A stretch of DNA of 64,000 bases from a bacterium. GTDB taxonomy: Bacteria > Zhuqueibacterota > QNDG01 > DSAB01. Made by a program: the position numbers and the translations under genes. The stretch spans positions 1-64,000 of the forward strand of contig DSAB01000121.1 of NCBI GenBank assembly GCA_011388275.1. The letters run 5' to 3'. Shown piece by piece: positions 55,695 through 64,000 of this stretch (within the stretch, counting starts at the first letter, position 1; each line of letters begins with the position of its first letter). Under the pieces are notes generated by a model that was not told the origin of the DNA, searched no databases, and saw only the letters and a list, made by a program, of their open reading frames with translations.

Positions 55695-57086
55695 TTATAA
55701 AGAAGCCATATCGACTCTCTTTTTCAAAAGATCGATCGATTCGGATATTTTTCCATGGTTTGACGGATCTTTCATAAAACGGGAAACAGTACGGATTGCG
55801 TGTATTACTGTTGTATGGTCTCTTCCGCCAAAATGCAGACCGATGCTTTTTAAAGAAAATCGGGTCATCTCTTTGCACAAATACATTGCGATTTGACGCG
55901 CGAAGGCGATCTCCTGTTTTCGGCTTTTTCCTCTCAGCAGATCGTCGGGAATGTCGTAGAATTGGCATACAACACGCTGAATTTCTTCGATGGAGATGTC
56001 TTTTCTTTTGGTATTCACGATGTCGCGAAGAACAAATTTCGCCAGATCCAGGTCGATGTCAACACCCTTCAGGGATGAGATTGCCAGAAGCTTGATCAGG
56101 GCCCCTTCCAACTCGCGAATGTTGGAAGTGATGTTGGCCGATATGTATTCAATAATTTCCATGGAAAGATCAATGCCGTCGCTCTCGGCTTTTTTCTGAA
56201 GAATAGCGATGCGGGTTTCAAGATCCGGCGGCTGAATATCCACAACCAGACCCCATTGAAACCGGGAGAGAAGCCTTTCTTCCAGACCCTTCAGTTCTTT
56301 TGGCGGCCTGTCTGAGGAGAGAACGATTTGCTTCTCTTTTTGATGAAGCGTGTTAAATGTGTGAAAGAACTCTTCCTGGGTTCTTTCTTTGCTGGTAAAA
56401 AATTGAATGTCGTCTACCAGAAGAAGGTCCACGTTTCTGTATACCTGGCTGAATTCCGTGGTTTTATTGTTCTGAATAGAATTGATAAATTCAATCGTAA
56501 ACCGTTCACTTGAAACATATCGAATCCTTCGGGCCGAATTTTTCTCACGCGCATAATTCCCGATAGCCTGAATCAGGTGGGTTTTCCCCAGTCCGACTCC
56601 ACCATAGATAACCAGTGGATTGAAAGACGTTTTGCCGGGCGCTTCGGCAACCGCGAAAGCCGCTGCACGGGCAAATTCGTTGCCTCGCCCCTCGACGAAA
56701 TGATCAAATGTGTAGCGAGAATTCAGCTGTGTATCATCATCCTGGAAATTCTTGTGATCTTTTCTAATGACACGCGAAGAAGACGGGGGGATTCGGTTTG
56801 TTTCAAGAATGGAATATGAAAGGGATGCTCCCTGACCGAGAATTTGATTAAGAGCATTCCGCATGACTTTCGGGTAATGCTCTTCAAGCCATTCATAAAA
56901 AAACTGGCTGGGAACCTGGATCGTCAGGTTCTGATTATCGAGGCGCAGAGGAACCACGGGAAGAAACCAGGTATGAAAACTTTGTGGATGAATATTATCC
57001 TCAATAATTCGAAGGCAGCGATCCCAAACAGCCTTGGGATCGAAGTTTTCCACATTTAAAGACAGGTTATCCACACCCTGTGCCAT
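55695..57086 (-). CDS. dnaA: Chromosomal replication initiator DnaA
   Basis: 463 aa from ATG 57086, 4 bp after AAGGAGCC; 57143 is an upstream in-frame alternative. Domain I at about 15-95 (WDRCLRIIEDNIHPQSFHTWF), short linker, AAA+ domain III (TFDHFVEG, Walker A GGVGLGKTH, Walker B LLLVDDIQFF), and domain IV with the DNA-binding signature GGRDHTTVIHAI. Binds DnaA boxes and opens the origin. The stop lies 313 bp before dnaN. Confidence 0.97.
   Translation of the reverse strand: MAQGVDNLSLNVENFDPKAVWDRCLRIIEDNIHPQSFHTWFLPVVPLRLDNQNLTIQVPSQFFYEWLEEHYPKVMRNALNQILGQGASLSYSILETNRIPPSSSRVIRKDHKNFQDDDTQLNSRYTFDHFVEGRGNEFARAAAFAVAEAPGKTSFNPLVIYGGVGLGKTHLIQAIGNYAREKNSARRIRYVSSERFTIEFINSIQNNKTTEFSQVYRNVDLLLVDDIQFFTSKERTQEEFFHTFNTLHQKEKQIVLSSDRPPKELKGLEERLLSRFQWGLVVDIQPPDLETRIAILQKKAESDGIDLSMEIIEYISANITSNIRELEGALIKLLAISSLKGVDIDLDLAKFVLRDIVNTKRKDISIEEIQRVVCQFYDIPDDLLRGKSRKQEIAFARQIAMYLCKEMTRFSLKSIGLHFGGRDHTTVIHAIRTVSRFMKDPSNHGKISESIDLLKKRVDMASL
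56983..57075. other. Cluster of DnaA boxes at the dnaA 5' end
   Basis: TTATCCACA at 57067-57075 (perfect consensus), TTTTCCACA at 57046-57054, and TCATCCACA on the minus strand at 56983-56991 lie inside the first 105 bp of dnaA. A further ATATCCACA is at 57246-57254. They may be part of the origin or of dnaA autoregulation. Confidence 0.65.
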
Positions 57087-57347
57087 AAAAGGCTCCTTTT
57101 TCGACAAAATGCGGCCTCGTTGTGTTGGGATTAACCTAAACACTTAAATAATTATTTATTTATGTAAAATCGCATTACAACAATGAAAAACATGTATGTG
57201 TATAAGTTACAAACAGAAAGGAGAAAAAATCAGGGGCACAGCACAATATCCACAAGTTGTCCACGGCCCCACCCCAACGTCATTTAGCGAAGACAATATA
57301 CCATATTCCCGGAAAATGTCAAGAGAAAAATCGATAGAAAACGGCCG
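57087..57347. other. Region between dnaA and the ppdK terminator
   Basis: 261 bp without a gene. AT rich near 57130-57190 (TTATTTATTTATG), no clear -35/-10 pair for dnaA, one DnaA-box-like site (57246-57254) and a related TTGTCCACG at 57257-57265. Probably holds the dnaA promoter. Confidence 0.45.
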
Positions 57348-57397
57348 AAAAATAAAAAAACCCCCGGTGTCCTGTCAGACCACAGGATCCCGGGGCT
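57348..57397 (-). terminator. Rho-independent terminator of ppdK
   Basis: Read on the minus strand: GCCCCGGGATCCTGT, a 6-nt loop, then ACAGGACACCGGGGG, with one small mismatch near the middle, followed by TTTTTTTATTTTT. Strong stem plus T-run 25-70 bp after the ppdK stop. Confidence 0.85.
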
Positions 57398-57420
57398 TCG
57401 ACGTGTTTCGAGCAAATATA

Positions 57421-60129
57421 TTATTGTTCATCAAGGGCTGCATGTGCCGCTGCAAAACGGGCTATCGGGACCCTGAAAGGCGAACAACTGACATAATCCA
57501 TTTTTACCTTGTGACAAAATACAACGGATTGGGGATCTCCGCCGTGTTCACCGCAAATACCGACTTTCAGGCTGCTCCTGGCTTTTCTTCCTTTTTCTAT
57601 GCCCATGGAAACCAATTGACCGACACCGGTTTGATCAAGCGTTTGAAAGGGATCATCAGGCAAAATCTTCTTCTCCAGGTATTCCGGAAGAAATTTTCCG
57701 GCATCGTCACGGCTGTAACCGAATGTCATCTGAGTCAGATCGTTGGTTCCAAAAGAGAAGAAATCCGAAACAGTTGCGATTTCATCGGCTGTCAACGCGG
57801 CACGGGGAATTTCTATCATGGTTCCAATAAGAGTTTTTACCTTGATGCCTTCCTTTTCCTGAACTTCTTCAATGGTCTTTTCAACGAGCAAGCGCTGATT
57901 CTCCAGCTCCTCCTTAGTACCGACTAAAGGGATCATAATCTCGGGATACACCTTGATGCCCTTTTTCGCGCTCCTACAGGCGGCTTCCATAATGGCCCGG
58001 GCCTGCATGGCGGTTATTTCCGGATAGGTGATGCCCAGGCGGCATCCACGATGGCCGAGCATGGGGTTCAGTTCGTGCAACAGCTGAACTTTGGTTTTGA
58101 TGGCTTGATAGGAAACGCCTGTTGATTCCGCTATCTCTTTTTGGGAGGCTGTGTCGTTGGGCAGAAACTCATGAAGGGGTGGATCCAGGGTTCGTATGGT
58201 TACCGGTAATCCGTCCATGGCCTTGAAAATGCCCATAAAATCTTTCCTCTGGAAAGGAAGCAATTTTTTCAGAGCCCTTTTTCTGCCCTCTTCATTGTCT
58301 GCCAGAATCATTTCTCTCATGGCCGATATACGGTCCGGTCCGAAAAACATATGTTCAGTGCGGCAAAGGCCGATCCCTTCGGCACCGAACTGGCGGGCCT
58401 GACGTGAATCCTTGGGATTGTCCGCATTGGTTCGGATCTTGAGTCTTCTCTTTTTATCCGCCCAGGCCATTAATTTCTTGTAATAGCTGTTTTTTTCAGG
58501 ATCTTCCGGCAGGAGAGAAATTTTATTCGAATAGACAATGCCTCTTGTTCCATTCAAAGAGATCCAGTCCCCCTCTTTCAGTGTCTTTCCCTTGACATCA
58601 AGAGTCTTTTTCGAATAGTTGATGTCCAGGGTGTCACAACCCACAATACAACACTTTCCCCAGCCTCTTGCAACCAGGGCGGCATGGCTGGTCATACCGC
58701 CTTTGGCTGTCAGGATTGCTTCTGCGACACGCATACCGTGAATGTCCTCCGGGCTGGTTTCGTCCCTCACCAGGATGACCGAATGGCCCTTTGACTTCCA
58801 GGTCTCTGCGTCATCAGCGGAAAAGACGATCTGCCCGACGCCGCCTCCTGGACCCGCAGGCAGTCCTTTGGCCAGGATCTCCGCTGCTTTTTCTGATTTC
58901 GGGTCGAGCATGGGATGCAGGAGTTCGTCGAGCTGATGGGGCTGAACGCGTTTAATGGCTTCGTTTTGGTTGATCAGTCCCTCCTGGCACATTTCGACGG
59001 CTATTCGAACAGCGGCGGCACCGTTTCTTTTACCGGTACGGGTCTGCAGCATGAAAAGATTGCCGTCCTGAATGGTAAATTCGATATCCTGCATATCATG
59101 GTAATGTTTTTCCAGCTTGATCCGGATTTTTTCCAACTGATTATACAGATCGGGCATCAGATCTTCGAGAGTGGGCAGGTGTTTGGATGTTTCGTTCTTG
59201 GACACTCGATTGATGGCCTGCGGAGTCCGGGTGCCGGCTACTACGTCTTCGCCCTGGGCATTGACTAAAAATTCACCGTAAAAGCGATTCTCGCCGGTGG
59301 CCGGATCGCGCGTAAAAGCGACTCCGGTTGCCGAATTTTCACCCAGGTTGCCGAAAACCATGGCCTGAATATTCACCGCAGTTCCCCACTCATCGGGGAT
59401 CGATTCAATCCGTCGATAGGAGATGGCCCGTTTTCCGTTCCAGGATTTGAAAACAGCGGATATGGCGCCCCACAACTGTTCATGGGCGTCGTCGGGAAAG
59501 GGTTTTTTCAAAACCTTTTCGACTTTCGTTTTGAATATTTTCACCAGTTTTTTCAGGTCTGCGGCATCAAGCTCGGTGTCGTCCTTGACTCCCCTGGAGT
59601 CCTTGAGCTTCTGCATTTCCAATTCCAGAAGATTCCGGATTCCCTTTCCTTCGCCGGGATTAATGCCCGCGGACTTTTCCATTACCACATCGCTGTACAT
59701 CATGATGAGCCGGCGGTAGGCATCATATACAAAACGTTCGCTTCCGCTTTTGGCGATCAGGCCGGTCAGGGTTTTTTGAGTCAGGCCGATATTCAGAACC
59801 GTTTCCATCATACCGGGCATTGAAATCCGAGCACCCGAGCGAACCGAAAGGAGCAGCGGGTTGTCCGGATCGCCGAATTTCTGGCCCATTGTTTTTTCTG
59901 TTTTGGACAAAGCGGTATGCACCTGATTTTCTAAAGATTCCGGGTAGTCTCCCCTGTTTTTCATGAAATGCGTGCACACTTCCGTGGTAATGGTGAATCC
60001 GGCAGGAACGGGAATTCCCAGTCTGGACATTTCGGCCAGATTGGCCCCTTTGCCGCCAAGCAAATCTTTCATGGACGCATCTCCCTCGGCTTTGCCGGAA
60101 CCGAAAGAGTAAACCAGTTTCTTGGACAA
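57421..60129 (-). CDS. ppdK: Pyruvate phosphate dikinase
   Basis: 902 aa, full length. Interconverts pyruvate, ATP and Pi with PEP, AMP and PPi. N-terminal nucleotide-grasp domain (DLLGGKGANLAEM, GARISMPGMMETVLNIG), swivelling phospho-His domain (GGMTSHAALVARGWGKCCI, the His is the carrier) and C-terminal PEP/pyruvate barrel (ENQRLLVEKTIEEVQ, GTMIEIPRAALTADEIA, FSFGTNDLTQ, GICGEHGGDP). Cytoplasmic. May work in glycolysis if PPi is used there, or in gluconeogenesis. Followed by its own terminator. Confidence 0.97.
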   Translation of the reverse strand: MSKKLVYSFGSGKAEGDASMKDLLGGKGANLAEMSRLGIPVPAGFTITTEVCTHFMKNRGDYPESLENQVHTALSKTEKTMGQKFGDPDNPLLLSVRSGARISMPGMMETVLNIGLTQKTLTGLIAKSGSERFVYDAYRRLIMMYSDVVMEKSAGINPGEGKGIRNLLELEMQKLKDSRGVKDDTELDAADLKKLVKIFKTKVEKVLKKPFPDDAHEQLWGAISAVFKSWNGKRAISYRRIESIPDEWGTAVNIQAMVFGNLGENSATGVAFTRDPATGENRFYGEFLVNAQGEDVVAGTRTPQAINRVSKNETSKHLPTLEDLMPDLYNQLEKIRIKLEKHYHDMQDIEFTIQDGNLFMLQTRTGKRNGAAAVRIAVEMCQEGLINQNEAIKRVQPHQLDELLHPMLDPKSEKAAEILAKGLPAGPGGGVGQIVFSADDAETWKSKGHSVILVRDETSPEDIHGMRVAEAILTAKGGMTSHAALVARGWGKCCIVGCDTLDINYSKKTLDVKGKTLKEGDWISLNGTRGIVYSNKISLLPEDPEKNSYYKKLMAWADKKRRLKIRTNADNPKDSRQARQFGAEGIGLCRTEHMFFGPDRISAMREMILADNEEGRKRALKKLLPFQRKDFMGIFKAMDGLPVTIRTLDPPLHEFLPNDTASQKEIAESTGVSYQAIKTKVQLLHELNPMLGHRGCRLGITYPEITAMQARAIMEAACRSAKKGIKVYPEIMIPLVGTKEELENQRLLVEKTIEEVQEKEGIKVKTLIGTMIEIPRAALTADEIATVSDFFSFGTNDLTQMTFGYSRDDAGKFLPEYLEKKILPDDPFQTLDQTGVGQLVSMGIEKGRKARSSLKVGICGEHGGDPQSVVFCHKVKMDYVSCSPFRVPIARFAAAHAALDEQ

Positions 60130-60179
60130 ATGAACCTCCTTGTTTTTTTAATACAGATATACTTACTGCAGCCGTCCGA

Positions 60180-61817
60180 TTATTTTTTCAGCATAGCATG
60201 ATATGCCTGTGGATTTTCCAGAACCTCGAGAGCCTTTCGGACAACAGGGTCGTCTTTTAAATCCAATTCGATCCCTTCTTTCACACCAAAATATTTGGTC
60301 GCCAATTCCCTTCGAAGAAGCTGTTTGATTTGAGGACTCTGATCGGCAAACATTTTTTCTTTGACCTGAGAGAAGGATTGGCTCAGGCGATCGATATCCT
60401 GAAGGATCGCCTCTCCATATCCGTAAGTTCTGGCTTCGTTTATCATTCCGTCAAGGTCTCTTTCAAACGGGTGATGGTATTCATAATTTTTGTCTTTTAG
60501 ATATTTTCTGAAATCTTCAAGGATGAACCGGGATATTTCGAAATCCGGTTTCTCAGGCCGGGGATGGTTTGCCGTGTATTGAACGGAGAAGTTGAAAAAC
60601 ATGGATTTTCTTCTCAAGTCCACTACCAGGCCGTTGATACGAGGCTGCTCGATAGCGATATCGGGTACGATCCCGCCTCCGCCGATTACGGTTCTCCCGC
60701 TTAATGTGTGGAAAACCGAGCCCCCTTGCTCCGTTGTATCCTGCCACATGGAATAGTGACTGCGCTGTATGGAGCGCCCGCTGGGAGTGTAATATTTTGC
60801 GGTGGTCAGCTTGAGCAGAGAAGAAGACAGGGGTATGACGGTTTGCACCAGGCCTTTTCCGAAAGTCGTATCACCCAAAACAATGCCGATATCATTGTCC
60901 TGAATGGCACCTGCTACGATTTCGGATGCTGATGCGCTGATGCGATTAACCAGAACAGCAAGAGGAAGATCGATAATCGGCTCCTGAGCGGCTTTAAAGG
61001 TTCGATCGGTTCCTGAAGCGCGACCCCTGGTCGAGACGATGACACTGTTTTTCGGCAAAAACAGATCCGACACCTGAACGGCCGCCTCAAGCAGCCCTCC
61101 GGGATTGGAACGCAAATCGAGAATAATGCCTTTGGCCCCCCGTGCCTGTATGTCCAGCAATGTCTCTCTGAGTTCGGAATAGGCTTTGTCGGAAAATGCG
61201 GACAGCAATATATATCCAATCTGGTCGCCGATCAGATCCGCATAACGAACATCTTCGATCTTGATCACCTCACGGATCAACTTGAAAATCAGATGCTTTT
61301 CCTCGCCTTCGCGTTGAATGGTGAGGGTAACTTCCGTTCCTGAGGGCCCGCGAATTCTTCTGGCTGTTTCGTCAAAACTGAGATCTCGGGTAAACGAATC
61401 ATCCACCTTGATAATGATGTCTCCTTCTCGAATGCCGGCCCTTGCCGCCGGGGTTCCAAGAAAGGGCGGTTCTTCAACGGTTGTTTGATTATTGCGGTTG
61501 GTCAGGGTCACACCGATCCCGCCGTATTTTCCATGAGTGATAATATCGATCTGAGTTCGGTCCTGCGGTTCGATGTAGGTTGTATAAGGATCCAGTGTCG
61601 AAAGCATTCCGTTGACGCCGGCTTTTAAAAATTCTTCGGTGTCGATTTTATCTACATAGTTGATGGAGACTTCCTTGTAAATCTGCCCGAGAAGAGTCAG
61701 ATTTTTGGAAATGGAAGAATAGATGCTGCTTTGAGAGGCGCCGATGATCAGTGCGCTGAACACGATCAGCAGAAAGAACACAATCAAATGAATCGTTTTT
61801 CGTTTGGACACCTTCAT
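60180..61817 (-). CDS. C-terminal processing peptidase, S41 family (CtpA)
   Basis: 545 aa from ATG 61817, which overlaps the tmk stop as ATGA. One N-terminal transmembrane segment (about 10-28) with a periplasmic body. PDZ domain at about 75-155 (IDIITHGKYGGIGVTL, AGIREGDIIIKVDD) and the S41 domain with the nucleophile in NRISASASEIVAG and the Lys of GKGLVQTVIPL. Degrades periplasmic or membrane-linked proteins from their C termini. The last 130 residues are an extra C-terminal extension common in the family. Confidence 0.93.
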   Translation of the reverse strand: MKVSKRKTIHLIVFFLLIVFSALIIGASQSSIYSSISKNLTLLGQIYKEVSINYVDKIDTEEFLKAGVNGMLSTLDPYTTYIEPQDRTQIDIITHGKYGGIGVTLTNRNNQTTVEEPPFLGTPAARAGIREGDIIIKVDDSFTRDLSFDETARRIRGPSGTEVTLTIQREGEEKHLIFKLIREVIKIEDVRYADLIGDQIGYILLSAFSDKAYSELRETLLDIQARGAKGIILDLRSNPGGLLEAAVQVSDLFLPKNSVIVSTRGRASGTDRTFKAAQEPIIDLPLAVLVNRISASASEIVAGAIQDNDIGIVLGDTTFGKGLVQTVIPLSSSLLKLTTAKYYTPSGRSIQRSHYSMWQDTTEQGGSVFHTLSGRTVIGGGGIVPDIAIEQPRINGLVVDLRRKSMFFNFSVQYTANHPRPEKPDFEISRFILEDFRKYLKDKNYEYHHPFERDLDGMINEARTYGYGEAILQDIDRLSQSFSQVKEKMFADQSPQIKQLLRRELATKYFGVKEGIELDLKDDPVVRKALEVLENPQAYHAMLKK

Positions 61818-62509
61818 TGTTCCCGTCCTGTTTTTTTTTGGATAAAATGATTTGGGTGTAACCGATCCATACATCTTAAAGTATCTTTTAGTATCTCTTG
61901 TTCCAGAAACGAAATGCTTTTTGTTCCGTCCAGAACCATGATCCGGTTGGGGTTTTGTTTCCCGAGATTCAGGTAGCCGTCCCGAACTTTTCGATAAAAC
62001 CGATCCTCCTGGTTTTCCATTCGATCATCGATGAGACCTGCCGATCTTCTCCGCCTTCGGGATTCATCCGTTGAAATATCAAGTATATAGGTTCTATGCG
62101 GACGAAGCGACCGGCATGCCATTTCGTTTATCATCAGGATTTTATCCAACGGCAGAGACCGGCCATAGCCCTGATAGGCGCTGGTTGAATCGAAAAACCG
62201 GTCACAGATGACGATCAACCCCGACCGAAGGCGGGGCAGAATGGTTTCGAATACCAATTGGCTTCTGGCCGCCTCGTAAAGAAACAATTCTGTCAATGGC
62301 GTCATGGCGTGAAGCGTGCGGTCCAGCAGCAAAGATCGGATGCTTTCGGAAATGGGCGGGCCTCCGGGATCACGGATCAATGAAACCTCGAATCCCGATT
62401 GGGACAGCCGGTCTGACAGACGTTGGGCCTGGACGGATTTTCCCGAGCCGTCGATACCCTCGAATGTAATGAAGAATCCGCAGGTCGTCAGATTTGAATG
62501 AGTTTCCAT
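61814..62509 (-). CDS. tmk: Thymidylate kinase
   Basis: 231 aa. Phosphorylates dTMP to dTDP. P-loop FEGIDGSGKSVQ, DRFFDSTSAYQGYG and the lid YILDISTDESRRRR... with several Arg. Slightly longer than the usual 205-215 aa. Overlaps the MATE gene by 22 bp upstream and ctpA by 4 bp downstream. Confidence 0.93.
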   Translation of the reverse strand: METHSNLTTCGFFITFEGIDGSGKSVQAQRLSDRLSQSGFEVSLIRDPGGPPISESIRSLLLDRTLHAMTPLTELFLYEAARSQLVFETILPRLRSGLIVICDRFFDSTSAYQGYGRSLPLDKILMINEMACRSLRPHRTYILDISTDESRRRRRSAGLIDDRMENQEDRFYRKVRDGYLNLGKQNPNRIMVLDGTKSISFLEQEILKDTLRCMDRLHPNHFIQKKTGREQ

Positions 62510-63864
62510 TTGCCTCCTCGAAACCGGTAGTAATTGGCGTTGCTTTTAAAGGTTTCGTCAAGCATCTGGACGACCCAGATTCCCAACAGTCCGAATCGGA
62601 AAATAAAGGCACCTACCCAATTCATCATGATTTCAAAACAAAGAACACCCAAAATGGTGATATACATCATCCATTTCATGTCTCCGGCGCCGCGCAGATT
62701 TCCCGAGATGACCGTATTCATCGCTTTGGGTACCTGGACGAGGGCGAAAGCAATAAAGATGATTCGATAGGCGTAATCCACGATCAGCGCATCGTCTTTT
62801 CGAATAAAAATATGAAGAAGGGGTCCGGCAAAGACGATCATTAAAATCAGGATAAGGACACCAAAAACAAACACGATCCGATGTGTGATCCGGCTGTGTT
62901 TTTCAGCGCCATGCTGATCATTGGCCCCCAGGTTTTTCCCCATATGGGTCATTGCGGCCATGCCGAAACCCAGATAGAACATGGAGAGAACCCCCTGAAT
63001 TCTCAGCAGCACCTGATGGATAGCCAATTCCGTGATTCCGATCATGGAGACAAAACCGGTTACTACAAGCTGGCCGGCAGACCATACCAGCTGCTCCACC
63101 GTGGTCGGCAGTCCCATCTCAAACAGTCGCTTGACACTGGCCCAATTGGGAGTCGCCATCTCCCGGAACGATAAAAACAAGGTGCCCTTTTTTCGACGCA
63201 GGTAGGTTATCGTTATGCAGAACCCAAGAGTATGAGCGATTCCCATGGCCAGGGCAGCACCTATCACCTCGAGCCGTGGAAATCCGAAAAACCCATAGAT
63301 CAGGATCGGAGTGAAAAGAGCGTTGGTCACGTTAACCGTGACGTTGATCGTCATGGACATGTGGGTGTCTCCCGAACCCCGAATGAGACCCACGGCGACA
63401 AAATTGGTGATCAAAACCGGACAGAACAGCGAAACCGTCTGGAGATACTGAATCCCGGAATCCATACCGGAAATATAGGAAGCCGAATCCGGCAATGAGG
63501 CCAGAAGCTCTCCCTCTCGAATCAGCTGAAAGAGAACGGGTGATCCGAAGTACCAGATGATGCCGATAGGAATAGAGAGAAGAAAACCGAGCATCATGGT
63601 TTGCCCCAGAATATGGTTGGCTTCCCAGCGGTTGTTGGACCCCAGATGTCGGTTCATCACGATGATGGCTCCCATGACAAAAGTCAGGAGAAGTGTCACG
63701 GTAACCATGATTATCTGCAACGCAAAACCGACGCCTCCCAGTGCGGCGGCGCTGAGCCGACCGATGAAGACCGCTTCCACAAGCCACATCACCGGCTGCG
63801 AAGCCAGATCAAGGGCGGCCGGAAGGGATGTTTTTAAAAAGGATAATGTGCTTCCTTTTTTCAT
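62488..63864 (-). CDS. MATE-family efflux transporter
   Basis: 458 aa from ATG 63864 (a TTG one codon earlier is an alternative). Twelve hydrophobic helices in two similar halves, with PAALDLASQPVMWLVEAVFIGRLSAAALGGVGFA near the start. Exports cations or drugs using Na+ or H+ gradients. The substrate is unknown. Overlaps the preceding gene by 1 base (TGATG). Confidence 0.87.
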   Translation of the reverse strand: MKKGSTLSFLKTSLPAALDLASQPVMWLVEAVFIGRLSAAALGGVGFALQIIMVTVTLLLTFVMGAIIVMNRHLGSNNRWEANHILGQTMMLGFLLSIPIGIIWYFGSPVLFQLIREGELLASLPDSASYISGMDSGIQYLQTVSLFCPVLITNFVAVGLIRGSGDTHMSMTINVTVNVTNALFTPILIYGFFGFPRLEVIGAALAMGIAHTLGFCITITYLRRKKGTLFLSFREMATPNWASVKRLFEMGLPTTVEQLVWSAGQLVVTGFVSMIGITELAIHQVLLRIQGVLSMFYLGFGMAAMTHMGKNLGANDQHGAEKHSRITHRIVFVFGVLILILMIVFAGPLLHIFIRKDDALIVDYAYRIIFIAFALVQVPKAMNTVISGNLRGAGDMKWMMYITILGVLCFEIMMNWVGAFIFRFGLLGIWVVQMLDETFKSNANYYRFRGGKWKLIQI

Positions 63865-64000
63865 CAATCGTAGTACTCCAGCCCGAGATGGGTGATCGGA
63901 TCTTCTCCCTGCAAATGACGCAGTGTGTTTTTCAGTTTCATCAGCTGGATAAACAGATCATGTTCAGGGTACAGTTCCGGAGCGGTCATGGGACTCTTGA
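63864..64000 (-). CDS. C-terminal fragment of an unrecognised protein
   Basis: The last 44 codons of a gene that runs off the right edge. The end reads LYPEHDLFIQLMKLKNTLRH and then GEDPITHLGLEYYD. I do not recognise the family. Its stop overlaps the MATE start (TGATG), so they are in one operon. Confidence 0.6.
   Translation of the reverse strand, partial: KSPMTAPELYPEHDLFIQLMKLKNTLRHLQGEDPITHLGLEYYD

Noticed and set aside
57421..60129. PEP synthase or PTS enzyme I
   Set aside because: Length, N-terminal GGKGANLAEM and the order of domains fit pyruvate phosphate dikinase.

Overview
The window is a 64 kb stretch of a Gram-negative bacterial chromosome that includes the dnaA-dnaN-gyrB-gyrA region and probably the replication origin. 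Lipid A genes (lpxB, lpxK), a TonB-dependent receptor, a BamA-type barrel protein and BioY show an outer membrane. Several features point to a deep branch of the FCB superphylum: a DUF3078 outer-membrane protein, a methionyl-tRNA synthetase with KISTS in place of KMSKS, an NAD-epimerase-type threonine dehydrogenase, homodimeric GlyRS and a fused FTCD. I cannot name the species. No phage, insertion sequence, CRISPR array, rRNA or tRNA was recognised.

Layout. 1-4953 (+): tail of a 2-hydroxyacid dehydrogenase, an NtrY-like histidine kinase, then the preQ0/preQ1 (queuosine) operon queD-queE-queC-queF-folE2 behind a near-consensus sigma70 promoter. 4947-6143 (-): secreted lipoprotein hydrolase. 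6398-12186 (+): histidine utilisation (ftcD, hutU, hutI), interrupted by two damaged small genes. 12207-14136 (-): an orphan corrinoid protein and an OxlT-like MFS carrier. 14265-18974 (-): the operon acpS-tdh-acsA-acp-kbl, a threonine degradation set that carries its own carrier protein, phosphopantetheinyl transferase and acyl-CoA synthetase. 19147-20977 (+): a deleted second kbl copy and phosphofructokinase. 21068-27359 (-): Gfo/Idh oxidoreductase, lpxB, lpxK, NtrC-type regulator, nadB. 27638-32371 (+): glutamine synthetase, a lipoprotein and a TonB receptor, then a HAD-hydrolase remnant. 32427-44071 (-): twelve co-directional genes (bioY, EnvC-like, holB, ricT, metG, rsmA, mgtE, recO, glyS, broken DUF3078, ssb, cdd). 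44230-46857 (+): patatin-POTRA-barrel protein. 46924-63864 (-): dnaA, dnaN, dciA-like, gyrB, gyrA, archease, an unknown acidic protein and a FecR protein, preceded by a MATE exporter, tmk, ctpA and ppdK.

Two themes stand out. First, five accessory genes are disrupted: two by internal deletion with frame change (kbl copy 2, HAD hydrolase), one by in-frame internal deletion (CpeT-like), one by a TGA at an expected Trp codon (DUF4412-like) and one by a frameshift at an A9 run (DUF3078). They may be real decay or assembly error. Second, the dnaA-dnaN spacer shows a triplet-repeat plus AT-rich arrangement like the DnaA-trio unwinding element known from Bacillus subtilis, with degenerate DnaA boxes beside it. 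No clearly novel system is proven; the acp/acpS/acsA/kbl/tdh operon is the best candidate for undescribed biochemistry.
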